From Ciona intestinalis (taxonomy: Eukaryota; Chordata; Ascidiacea; Phlebobranchia; Cionidae), in contig NC_020176.2 in the NCBI RefSeq assembly GCF_000224145.3, forward strand, positions 2,236,740 through 2,300,739: 64,000 nt of DNA, in the 5' to 3' direction. The position numbers and the translations under genes are program-made. The notes below the pieces were generated by a model. It did not search any database and had not been told where the DNA came from. It was given only the letters and a program-made list of their open reading frames with translations. Shown here piece after piece: positions 1 through 11,800 of the stretch. Within the stretch, counting starts at the first letter, position 1; each line of letters opens with the position of its first letter.

Positions 1-59
1 AATGTTTAAAATACTTTAAAGTTAGCAGTATTTCTGCCTCTATTTAAAGTTTTAGTGTT

Positions 60-390
60 AAATGAATAAATTGATTTTATTTATCTTTGCGTGATGGGCA
101 ACAACAGTCGTTAACACCAGTGTCATGTTTCATACACCTCATACTCGCTTACAAATAAAATAATTTTATATATAACTTTGTTTTGTGGGGAATATTTTTT
201 TGGACTTTTTATTGTATGGCTGACAATTTACACAACCCATAAGGGATCATGGGTTAAGAGCTAGTGTCGTTAAGTGTCTCGGACAAGGACACGCACGTCC
301 ACAATTTCAGCTGTGTCAAATAATAAAGCCTGCATCCTTTAGGCTAATAACGTCATGCTAAACAATGTGCCACGCGTTTCTTTGTATGTC
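60..390 (-). mobile_element. SINE copy, diverged
   Basis: The body GTCGTTAACACCAG, CATACACCTCATACTCGCTT and GTGTCTCGGACAAGGACACG matches the family at 8968. The tRNA-like head at the right end is degraded. Confidence 0.65.
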
Positions 391-448
391 TGTATTAGAA
401 CCTGTACAGTAGCATCAGCAAATTAGTTTAAATGTATTTTCCTAACAG

Positions 449-3400
449 GTCAGCAAGACACTCACCATCTAGACTGCGCGTTATACAAATGCAATTCAAG
501 CAGTGACTCGAACTGCGACACTGTCGGCAGATGCAAAAACAATTTCCGCATGTGCTGCGACAGACTGTGCCACCACAAACAAGATGTATGTCCGACTACC
601 CTGTTAAGAAACGGAAACGAAACATACACGAACTACGTACAGAACTTGAACGAATCGATGTACAGAAACCACCTGGAACAAGTTAAAGCACTTATCACTC
701 GATATGCAGCAGAACGAGAATGCTGGCCAGAAAATAAATGCTTGAACCAAACTACATGTCAATCTCAATACCAGCAATGCGAGAACGGGCAGTGCGTCAG
801 CTTTTTATCGGACTGTGTGATGTTTTGGGAGACTCAAACTTACATCCACGATAATCCAAACATAACTTGTTACCCAGACGAGCTCTGCTTTAGAAACAAC
901 TGCAAAACAAAGTAAGATATGACTTGTAAAAATGTCCGCGAATCTGACTCTGATGTTCATATAGTTGAACGATTCTTGTATAGTAAAGTACAGTAACACG
1001 TTTTGGTAGCACCAGAGTGGTTACGTTTTCGTAGCCCCAGATTATTAAAGTAGAACATCTTCTGTTTTATTTTAATTGACTGAATAGTTTGTCTCTATAC
1101 TGGGCTGTACCCTATACAGAAATAATTAGTAGTTTTAAAATATGGATATAACACTAAAAATTGACCAAAAAAGGAACATTTTTATTTATATCTTAATTTA
1201 ATTTTTTTTATTTTGAATTTACCTATTTTTACAATACTGTATTTTTACAGTAACAATGGAACTTTTTCCAGTATTGTTGGATATAAAATTTAAAACTGTA
1301 TCCAAAACATGCTAAATGTTTTTTTTTTATATCTCAAAATTACATTTGTGTTTTGAATTTCCTTTTTTTAACAGTATATACTGCTTTTTTACAACTTTGA
1401 TTTATATAGCCCTAATTAATGTTTTAATTAAATTTAAGATTTTTTTATATAAACGCATGTATTCTTGTACAGTTACAATTTTTAGCAGTATTGGTTCAAA
1501 AAATGATTTTTTTTTTCTAATTTCACCAACTCTGATTTAATTCACATTTTAATCCGATACAAGATTTATGCATATATATATAATTAATCAGATTGCATTT
1601 TAAACGCATTTATTTTTGTACAGTTATTGGATGTGCGATGATGGAGAATGTGTCCACGAACATGTAGTTTGTCGAGGAGGCAACGATTGTGGGGATGGGA
1701 GCGATGAAAAATATTGCAGTGGGAATTGTTTTCCGCCGTTCCGGTAAAATTTTGTTTTAAAAATTTTTTTTTGATTTTTTAATTTGTGAAATTTTAAAGA
1801 AAATTTTAAAAATATTTTAAGTTTAATGTTTTTTTTTTCAGGTGTCAGAATGATACTTGTAACCTGGGGTATACAGCGTGTTCAAATGGGGAATGCATAT
1901 TACAGGTTAGGCTGGCTGTAATATTCGTTAGCATCATTGGTGGGCATTATGATTTTATATACTTTCACTGCACAGTACATAACTACGCATAAAGTTGCAA
2001 AATTTGTAAAAATATACAGTTTTTCTTGTACATTTTTCCAAAATTTTGCAAACACAGGCTCAGTGTTTTAGAAAAAAATGAAGAAAAAAGATTGTTAAAA
2101 CTACCTTTTAAATTAGAAAAAAAAGTGTTTGATTTAACCTAATGGTCCCTCTTATGGGTTGTCTAAATTGTAAGCCATACACTATAAAAAAAGGAAAATA
2201 TATTAGACACAAAGTTGTATAGGCTACTCTGTATCTTGCACAGGGTGTATGAAACATAACAACTAAGTTATAAACGACTGCTGTTGCTTCGCCACATGAA
2301 AATAAAGTTTTTTAAAAAAGCGACCATGTAAAAAAAAGGTTTTAAAAAAAAATCCGCAGCGTGCTTCGTCACGTAAAAATAAAGTTTTTTTAAAAAATAG
2401 TAAATTACCAAACTTTTTCACTATTTCACAGGAACAAGTATGTGATACACTTATAGACTGCGCTGATGGCTCAGATGAAGTGAACTGTTCAGGTTCATGT
2501 TGGCCAGAGTCAGCATGTAATTCAGATCTTACTTGTAAATCGGGTTATTTTGGCTGCGATAATGGTAAGTAATCTAGGATATGTGGCTTATATAGTATAG
2601 TGGAGAAAAAGGCCCAAATTACCTCAAACTTTTGGTTTTCTTTGACGATTGCAATAAAATGAGTTTTTATAAAATGAGTTTTTATTTTGTATTAATAACA
2701 ATTATGACAAGAGGAAAATTGTTGGTTTTATATATTTTTTTTAAAACTTTCTTAAAAAAAAATTTTGTACTTTTAAATCAATAATTTAATTGAGATAGAA
2801 TAGATTTTAAAATCAATTCTATCTCAAAGTTAACATTAGCAAGTAAAAAAAGCATGGGAAACTTAAAAAACAATTGCAAAGCTGGTCTTAATCCAAGGTT
2901 TCCTGGTGTGTATTGAAGATGGACCTCATCCATACAAAATAGAACTGTCAAATTTATTCAGTTTTAACTTTCAATTATTGGCTGTGGCAGTATAGCTCAG
3001 TTTTTCAAATTTAAATATTTTTTGAACACAGGCAAATGTATCGACGACTCTAACGTATGTGACATGAGAAGAAATTGTGACGACGGCACAGATGAAATTC
3101 GAGACTGGCACGGTTTTAAATGCGTTTTAGGAAAACATTTCGAAACATGTGTCCTGCCACAAGAACAAGCATTCGACACCGTTGTCAGGTGCCGCGACCA
3201 CGCTGACAAGTGCCATACAAATGGGACGTGTACCTGTTTTACCTGCCTAGACCAAAAGTTGATAATATCGTCAAAGCAGCAGTGTGACGGAATTATCGAC
3301 TGTTACGATATGTCGGACGAGTGTTTTTGTTTCGAGGAAACGGCAGCTGAGAAAAAATGCAACTCTGTGTGTCTTCATAATAACAACAATAACAGGTAGT

Positions 3401-5754
3401 TTATAAATTATAAAAACAGTAAAATGTGTATAATTCTATATGGACGAGGTCCTACTGCGCATTGAAAGTTTTTAATATGTCATAATAATTTCAACAATTA
3501 AAAAAAAAAATTAAAAATGTTGAAACCTATTTTCTTAGAAATAGTAAAAATTCAAAACAAAAAAAAATTACAATTATTTTTCTATTTTCGGGTAAAAAAT
3601 CATTTTTAAATCCAAGTTAAGTTACGAATCATTGCAATAAAATTCCTACCATGCTCCACAACAGTTTTTGTAACAAACATATTTTTACATTCAGCATACA
3701 GAACTCGGACAGTTGTGCTTGCGAAACCGGCATGTTCGACTGTGGAGATGGAAACTGCTTAACTACAAACCTAGTATGCGATGGTACACCTCAATGCCCA
3801 AATCAAATAGATGAAATAGACTGCGCAACACATTATATGAGCACTATGAAAATGACTGCTTGTCCTGGGGACGTAAACAATAACAGTCTCATACAAGCCG
3901 TGATGTGCGACGGCAGGCCTGAGTGTTTTGACTTGTCCGACGAATGTGATGGAAGCTGCAATGTAACCGCCCCGTTTTGCAACATAAGGACGATGTTTAA
4001 TTCTAGAAACGGACCGTTCGAATTTCTTTGCAATACTTTGTAAGTTAACAAATTATTTTTTTATTAAAAAAATAATAAATTACTATATTTGAACAACTTT
4101 TATATTAATAATTTTTTTTTAAAGTTGTGTTTTTGCAGTTTTAAGGTATGTTTTAACACTTTTTATTTATTTTCGCGATTTTTTTAAGTATATAATGTTT
4201 TTAACTTTTTTATATTTTTACAGAATTCTTTACTTTGATGTTAAGGCGATATGTGACGGAAAATGGAGCGACTGTGTTCCTCGAATTGACTCCGAAGAAC
4301 TAGGCTGCCCTGCCCGACACTATTGCCAGAGTGGAGATTCCATTAGCATTGATAAAAACTTGCTCTGCGACGGGGTTTCTCAATGCGATGACAAGTCGGA
4401 CGAAACAAACTGCACTGATCGGTTTTTCTGCGAAAACGGTACCCCATTTTCGGTCCCAATGTCCAAAAAAATGGACGGGATAGCCGATTGTACTGATATG
4501 AGCGACGAATGCCCTAAAGAGCTGGACGAAAACGTCTTCTCGTCCCGAAAAGATCTACTAGGGTCCGCCATTTTTCGCGCTACGACCTGGATTTTTGGAA
4601 TAGCTGCAATAGTTGGCAACAGCGCTACTTTTATCTACGCAGCTAAAATTTTACGGAACTTTAAATCCCTCAACCCGATAACAAAGATAAATTACATTCT
4701 ACTGATCAACCTATCTGTTGCTGACGGTCTTATGGGAATTTATTTAATTATATTGGGAGCAAAAGGCCTCCAGTTTTCAGGGAATTACTGCAGATTTGAC
4801 AAATCTTGGCGCACAAGCTCGCAATGCTCAAGTTTAGGGAGCCTCGCGCTAGTATCTAGTGAAGCAACAATCTTCATTCTAGCTTTTCTTGCTACGTTAC
4901 GCTTATGCTCGATTCTAAACCCTTTAAAAACAAAGAGAACATCGACAAAATTCCCAACTATATGCATTGGAGTGGCTTGGGTGTTATCTGTTTTTCTCGG
5001 CACAATTCCGCGATACCCAGCTCTTTCGGACTACTTCAGTTCTGCTGTATGGATGCCCACGAAACTGACAAAGTTTGACACTCAAAACAAAACGACCATG
5101 GAAACTTTTGTACAGCGACTTTACGTTGCACAAAACACAACTCAGGCACCTCCTGCCTCCTTATCTTGGCTTGCCATGGAAAGTTATATTGACCAAAACT
5201 ACCCAGATGTTAAAATAAAGGGCTACTTTGGCTATTTCAGCGACAACAGTGTCTGCTTGCCAAAGTTTTTTGTCTCCCCGGGCGAGCCTGGTTGGGGTTA
5301 TTCAGTCATAATCATTCTGTTTAACTTTTTCATGTTTGTCTACATCTGCGTCGCATACTTAGTCATTTCAAAAGCTACTTCATCTCCGACTATTAGACGA
5401 CATCGCTCGAATCAACTACAAAAGATGCAAATGAGAGTAACTCGGCTGGTTTTGACAGATTTTGCTTGTTGGATACCAATCTGCATCATGAGTTTTCTAC
5501 AACTCGGTGGGGTAGAGATACCAAACCAAGCGTATGCATTCAGCGCTGTCATACTCCTGCCTATTAATAGTGCGTTGAATCCTTTACTGTATTCTGACAT
5601 CACTTATAAAAAGTTCAAAAACTTTTTCGCATCTCCGAAAAGAAGAGGGAAAGTCGTCAGCGTCGTGCAGTGCCGGAAGTCGGAGCAAGATCGCTCCTCC
5701 AATGAGGAAGATGGAGCAAAAGCATCGGAGCAAACGGAAGAGCAACAGTTTTGA
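449..5754 (+). CDS. LDLa-repeat 7TM receptor (LGR/relaxin-receptor-like), 5' partial
   Basis: Likely a plasma-membrane G-protein-coupled receptor with a large cysteine-rich ectodomain. Exons read as 449-911, 1624-1743, 1842-1905, 2432-2564, 3032-3395, 3695-4039 and 4224-5754; all phases join into about 1005 residues, and earlier exons lie outside the window. The N-terminal part is Cys-rich. It is followed by several LDLa modules with the Ca-binding CDG..D..DxSDE pattern, such as CGDGSDEKYC, CADGSDEVNC and CDDKSDETNC. The 7TM part occupies most of the last exon: TM1 with GNSATF, TM2 with NLSVADGLMG, a TM3 stretch GSLALVSSEA typical of LGR/RXFP receptors, TM6 with TDFACWIPICIM, and TM7 with NPLLY in place of NPxxY. 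The E/DRY position reads LRL. No leucine-rich repeats lie between the LDLa modules and TM1, unlike snail GRL101 or RXFP1/2. The ligand is unknown. An AATAAA stands about 200 bp after the stop. Family assignment is by recalled similarity. Confidence 0.85.
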
Positions 5755-7424
5755 TTTTTTCGCAAATATTAAAACTGAACAAGTTATTTTACCAAAAAAA
5801 CAAAAACGTGCTTTAGAAGAGTGCTCTTCAAGGGGGCATTTAAATGTTTTTAATGTTTCGAATGTAAATTAATTTAGTCGCAGTTCTAATAATGTGATAC
5901 TTATGTTAATTTATACGTGTATATACTTTATATGTTAATCTGAATTGCAAATAAAATCGGGAAATTACCCCAAAAAAAGAAGAGAAATCTTGAAAACTTG
6001 TATTAGAACATTTTATTTGACAAGTTTAAAAAAATCCCGAATGTTTATATTTCGTGGAATGCTGTTGGGTAACGAAGAAAGGGGTCGATTTTACACCAAA
6101 GTTCAGATAGTACGAGCACCGTCCTAGAATTTCTGCATAGTAGACTCAGACTGGTCCAGTGTCGCGAAAATCTGGTTCTCATCGGCACATGCGTAGAGCG
6201 TAGACACGGTACATTTTATCAAAAATATTTAAACCTGGCTTGGAACTAATTATATATATACACGTTTTTATGTAGTTTATTCTATTTAATGTGAAAATGT
6301 AGGTTTTGTCCCCTTTTTTGTTGTTGACGACGTGTAAACGGTAGTGGCCACTGGTTATACGTCATAATGTATAAGTTAAGTTAAAATACAGCTTAAATTA
6401 CTATTAAAAAGATAAATTCTAAAACATAAACTTACGAAAAATGTCGCATCCAACAAGTGTTATTTTAGTCGGAACCAGAGTTCTAGATTCCTCATATAAT
6501 AAGTTATAAATAGCCTGTGGGAACCAGTTTTCTAGGAGAACCAGATTTCTGCGACATCGGCGACTATCATCAGATTTCCCTAACGTATGTGCTCAACACT
6601 GAAACGATTCATTAGCAGTTTATTAAATCCGGTTTAAAGTTTAAACAAACTTAAAACGATTCATAGCAACCTAAAAAAACAAACAAAAAGAGAGTTAAAG
6701 TCAACTTAAACGCGCACTCTAACTAAACTGCAGTACAAATGGCAAGTACCACACGCAAACTAAGTACCGTGGCAAATTAGGAAATACGAGAGAAACGTAG
6801 GGATGTTGATTAGGAGCGGCGCGTAACAATAATAAGAAAGAAGGAATTCACTACAAACACGTACATTAAAAATTCGTTTTATTATTAGACGAATAAACGA
6901 TCTGACGAAAACATTGATAACACCAGCGTGCTTTTGTTAGCAGGCTTGTATTAAAAATGCGAATTTTTGCTTTATATTAATCTATGTTGTGTCCATTTTT
7001 TTTGAAAATTCGTGTGTCATGTTTAAATTTATTTAATTTTTTTGTTTATGTTTTCTTCATGTCCATGTAATTAAAAATTGTACGAAACATGGCGAAAATT
7101 AAAAAAAATGGACATATACAATTTTTTTTTAACTAATTCTGTTTTCTTCGACCTATCTTTAATATCTTTTCTTGTCACATTTGGTAAAAACACAGGACAT
7201 TTCCAGAGTTATATAACCGTAGCCCCGCTACTCTAATAGAGCTATGTCAATTGTTAAAAACATAGAATTATGGAATTTATGTGCTAACGGTGGAATTGTG
7301 GTTCTTTATTTGCCGTAGGAATTTCTATCCGCAGGGCTTTTCGTAGATTGGTGCGATACGCCTAGTCGCACAGGTTTAACTATAGAGTAAGTCCGTATAC
7401 AAATAAATGTATAATATAGGAAAT

Positions 7425-7553
7425 TTATCCTCGCGTGGTAGGCAATGACAGACGTTATAACACGGATATTCTGTTATACACACTTTGTGCCGTTTACGAG
7501 TTACCACTGATGTAAGTTTTTGCGTAATTAATTTTGAGGTTTTTTTTGTCTAA
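7425..7553 (-). mobile_element. Partial SINE
   Basis: Tail and body only: TTTATCCTCGCGTGGTAGGC, then TTATAACACGGATATTCTG. It ends where the MITE at 7556 begins. Confidence 0.65.
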
Positions 7554-7555
7554 TG

Positions 7556-7753
7556 TATAGTGGAGTGAGGGAAGATGGGACACCTTTGGTACATAATATC
7601 TAAGTATCCTAATCGTGTTTTAAACAACTTACAACAGTCTATAGGAGTCGTGAGGGTATAGTTTTATAATTCTTTGAATGTTCTTTGTTTACTAATAAAT
7701 GGGACGAGAAAATACAGGAAAAAGGTGTCCCATCTTCCCCCACCGCACTGTAT
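7556..7753 (+). mobile_element. MITE copy (TATAGTAGGG family)
   Basis: Reference description: ends near TATAGTAGGGTGGGGGAAGA, inverted at the other end, total ~195 bp, flanked by TA, no coding capacity. Plus sense is defined here by GGGACACCTTTAGCAC at the left end. This copy is complete. Confidence 0.85.
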
Positions 7754-8490
7754 GACCAACAGAGTATTTCAAGCTGCCTTGTCAAAAAAATACTGCTAAA
7801 ACACTAATTACATAGACGCGAAATTACGTTAGATGTTATATTTTCAGCAAGTTATGTTTTTATTATTACCAATTTGTTGTGCATTCGTAAGTGTTGCAAA
7901 ATTTGTGAACGCATACGTAGATTTAAAGGGCGCTTTCTAATTTTAAATTCGCCCCTTCAAATTTCTAATGTGGGATTTTAATTTAAAAACTTGCCAATTC
8001 CTATTTCTAACGTATATTTTAAAACCGAGTTTTACTGGAATACTGAGCGGTTAAACCAGTACCATGACGCAGATTTAATTCAGCGGTGCGTGTAGATCGG
8101 ACATCAGTTCAGTAGCACGCCTTGATCACGTAGGCATCACGTGTATTCGGGGTTATTGCAGGTCATGCATATTATCATGTGGGTTTTCAAACTTGATTTA
8201 CGCTAAAAAAAACTAATTACACTGCTAAGCATCGTGTCAATTTCAGTGTTGTTTAAAATACATTGAAGTGGTAATGCGTACTAACTACAAAAGTATGGTT
8301 TAAGCTCTATATAGATCTTTGAGATTTGACCATCTCCTTATATTGCCGTAGGCTTGGCTATTACAAACTGATGAGCTATCTATACACATAACCCAGCCAT
8401 TATGCTGGTTCCTACATAGTTATGCGCAGTTATATGGCTCTGCAGTTATACGCATAGGTTTTACAGAAAAATATTTTTAGAATTTATGTA

Positions 8491-8684
8491 TAGTTGGGTT
8501 AGGGAAGACGGGGCACCTTTAGCATTTTATCCAAATATCCCGATCGTGTTATAAACAGTTAACAACGGTGTATATAGGAGTCGTGGGGATACGGTTTTAT
8601 ATTCTTTTAAATGTTCTTTGTTGACTACCGAATAAAACAAGAAAATAGAATGAAAAGTGTACCATTTCCCCCTACCCTGCTATA
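8491..8684 (+). mobile_element. MITE copy
   Basis: Complete; left end TATAGTTGGGTTAGGGAAGA. About 115 bp upstream of putative FUT8 exon 1. Confidence 0.85.
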
Positions 8685-8799
8685 TATATTAACTGTTATG
8701 AGAATACATTAACTAGCTAGGATATTTTTTGCAGAATGTATATAGGTCTCTAAGCTTTATTTTAGTTAGTTTTCAGAACCAATCAATCTTATATGTCCT

Positions 8800-8891
8800 A
8801 TGGCTGGAACTACATTCAAAAATATCTTTTCTGTGCTAATGGTGGCCAGTTTTGCACTACTGTACATCCGACAAACAACCGTTAACGTTTG
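8800..8891 (+). other. FUT8: Putative first exon of FUT8 (signal anchor)
   Basis: The ATG at 8800 opens a frame with Lys followed by about 16 hydrophobic residues, as expected for a type II Golgi anchor. Splicing at 8891 leaves two bases (TG), exactly what the next exon at 9736 needs to keep its only open frame. The donor GTTTGT is weak, but the same hexamer is used in gene B at 29358. No competing start exon was found between 5755 and 9735. Confidence 0.6.
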
Positions 8892-11800
8892 GTTTGTATT
8901 TTTGCTTATATGTAAATTTACTGTGTTGACAATGAAACATTTTCTTTGGTGTTGCAACAAGCCATAATGAATAAATGAATGTAACTTACTTTATCCTCGC
9001 GTGGCCGAAAACGACAGTCGTTATTACAAGGGTTTAACACCTCGTGCCTGCTTACGAGTTACCATGTATGTTACTTTGTGGGTGATTACCTTTTTTTAGA
9101 TTTTTTTATGTGTGGCTGATAATTTGGACACCCATTAGTGACCATGGTTGGAGCAATTGCCGTTAAGTGTCTTGCCCAAGGACACATACGCCCACAATGG
9201 TAGCAGCGTCGAGCCTTAAACCAATTACCTCTGGGTTACAGGCAGGCGCGCTAACCACTATGCCACGGCGCTATAGTAGTAACATAGTAGGATGGGGAAG
9301 ACGGGATAACTTTAGCACATAAATATACAAATTTTCTGATCATATTTCAAACAATTAACAACGGTCTATGGGAGTCGTGAAGATGCGGTTTTATAACTAT
9401 TTGAATGTTTTTTTGTTTACTACCAAATGGGTTAGAAAAAGAGAATAAAAAATGTACCATCTTCCCCCACCCTACTCTTTCTACTTAAATTGCTATTTTG
9501 TTAAAAAAAGTAATTTTTTATAATAATTTTTTTTTCGTGTTTTTAAACATTTTTATTATTATACTTTTATTATAAAGTGTTATAAAACATGTTGTTTAAA
9601 AAATAAATGGGACGAGAAAATTGAGACTGTAAATTTATTGAGACTGTAAATGTTTCAATAAATTTAATGTTATTACAAGTCAAAAAAATGAACTGAATGT
9701 CAATTTAATTTTAATTTTTGCATGTTGTTTTATAGGTTCGAAAAACAACGTCTTTATGTCGTGGGCAAATTTCACGTGTTCCCATATGCGTCAGAAAACG
9801 AAACGGCCGTTAACAGTAATTTATCAGGTTAACTGAACGTTTAAATTTTCTGTACCATATATATTATATATATTAAAACGTAGTTTGCCAATTATAGGCT
9901 TAAATTTTTATGTATACATTTAAAATAGAAATACAGTTTGTGTTATAGGACTGTTGCCACCTGAATCACATGATATATTTCTTGATCTTATTTTGAACAA
10001 TTACCAGCGATATTTTTCCACGTGGCTACGGTTATATTATTTTGTAAATATGTTAACTATCAAATGGGACAAAAAAAAGAATAAAACATGTCTAATCCTG
10101 CCCCGACCTACTATAGTATATGGTGGGAAAAGATGGGACACTTTTCGTTTTATTTTCTCATCCCATTTGGTAGTAAAAAAAAAACATTCAAAAATTATAG
10201 ACTCCCATAGACCGTTGTTAATTGTTTAAACACGGCTAGAATATTTGCATATTATGTGCTAAAGATGTCCCGTCTTGCCCCATCCTAATATATATAGTTT
10301 TTTTTCTCATCTAATGTAATTTAAAGTTGTGTGTTCCGTTTTAAAGGACAACCGCCAGCAGAAAACAGCAAAGGCGGGCTCATATGGAGAGGGGCGACTG
10401 GTTTATTGTACAGTTCGTTGTCGAAAGCACTGCAATTACAGGAACTTCTTAGTCAAGATCTGACAAAAATAAAACAAAATCCTGAAAAACTGGGAGATCT
10501 TCTTTCAACGCTAAAGCGACATTTAAATCCGTTGGAAAAGTAAGATATGTTGATTTATATTTGACAGTACTGGCTTAGTGTATGCTATGCGGTACCATTA
10601 TAAAGCGAAGAAATACGCCTATATAGATATACATGAGTGAATGAATGTAACTTTTTTTATCCTCGCGTGGGGGTTACCGGCAGTCGTTATAATACGGGTG
10701 ATCTGTTTCACAAATCCAGTCCCCGTCTACAACTTACCACATGTGTAACGGAGCAAATCCGCCCACAATGCTAGCGGCGACGAGGCTTGAACCATTACCC
10801 CCTCAGTTAGGCAGGCGCGCTAACCACTGTGTTACGGCGCCAGACAAATATTTTCTATTGACGAGTTATGAAACCGACGAACCGGACAAGATTCCGTTTT
10901 CAAATATAAAGTAGGGTGGGGGAAAGATGGAACACTTTTTCATTCCATTACCTCGTCCCATTTGGTAGTAAACAAAGAACATTTAAAGAATTATAAAACC
11001 GTATCCTCACTACTCCTATAGAATGTTGTTAATTGTTTAAAACACGATCAGAATATTTAAATATTATGTGCTAAAGATGTCCCGTCTCTCCCCACCCTAC
11101 TATATACTGTTTTTATAATAACAATATATCTTTAGCTCACTTGTGAACGATTTGATAACGATGCAAAAGAACATAGACACAAACAACAACGAAATAAAAA
11201 AACTGAACAAGTTAGCGCAAGAACTCATTCGAAAAACTCAGGTATAATTTTTTATCAAAAAAATCCGAATTCAGCAAGTATATGATGAGGCATTTAGTAC
11301 TATGCCTGAATTTCTTGACTGTGCAACATGTTTGAATTAATTTATTCACTCTTAAAAATTTCGATAGGCATATAGCATGGCGGGGCAAGTTGGGACAGTT
11401 TACCAAATTACCCCACCCTACTCTATTTCTATCGGTAACTTTTTTTACCAATTTAAAATGGATATTAACTTAATTAATCGCTGTGTACGGCCTAAAGATA
11501 TTGTATTTTTATAGAACCCGCCAGATTGCAGGACAGCGAAAAAGTTGCACTGTGACTTGCGAAGAACGTGCGGATTCGGCTGCCTTTTCCACCATTATGG
11601 AATCTGTCTGTTTGTAGCTATCGGTACCAATAGGGTTATGCAAGTTAAATGGGGGAATATAAGAGCGTACCCAGGAATTCCAAAGACTTTTCGAAATATA
11701 AGCGATACTTGTATAAATGCGACTGGTTTTGAACAAGCAATAGAATGGAAAAGTATGTTTTTTGATTATTTTTTGTTCATATCTAAACTGTACTATTGTG

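Larger units (their letters stand above)
5755..8799. other. Intergenic region between receptor gene and FUT8
   Basis: It holds the receptor 3' UTR (AATAAA near 5950), two MITE copies (7556-7753 and 8491-8684) and a partial SINE at 7425-7553. No coding exon with good splice sites was found. A short ATG segment at 7855-7887, followed by a strong GTAAGT, does not join FUT8 in phase. Confidence 0.5.

Noticed and set aside
7855..7887. Short ATG exon candidate with a strong GTAAGT donor, considered as FUT8 exon 1
   Set aside because: It ends in phase 0, whereas the FUT8 exon at 9736 needs two leading bases; the ATG at 8800 fits better.
9954..10229. 91-codon open frame inside the FUT8 gene
   Set aside because: It lies across two abutting MITE copies, and the flanking FUT8 exons join in phase without it.
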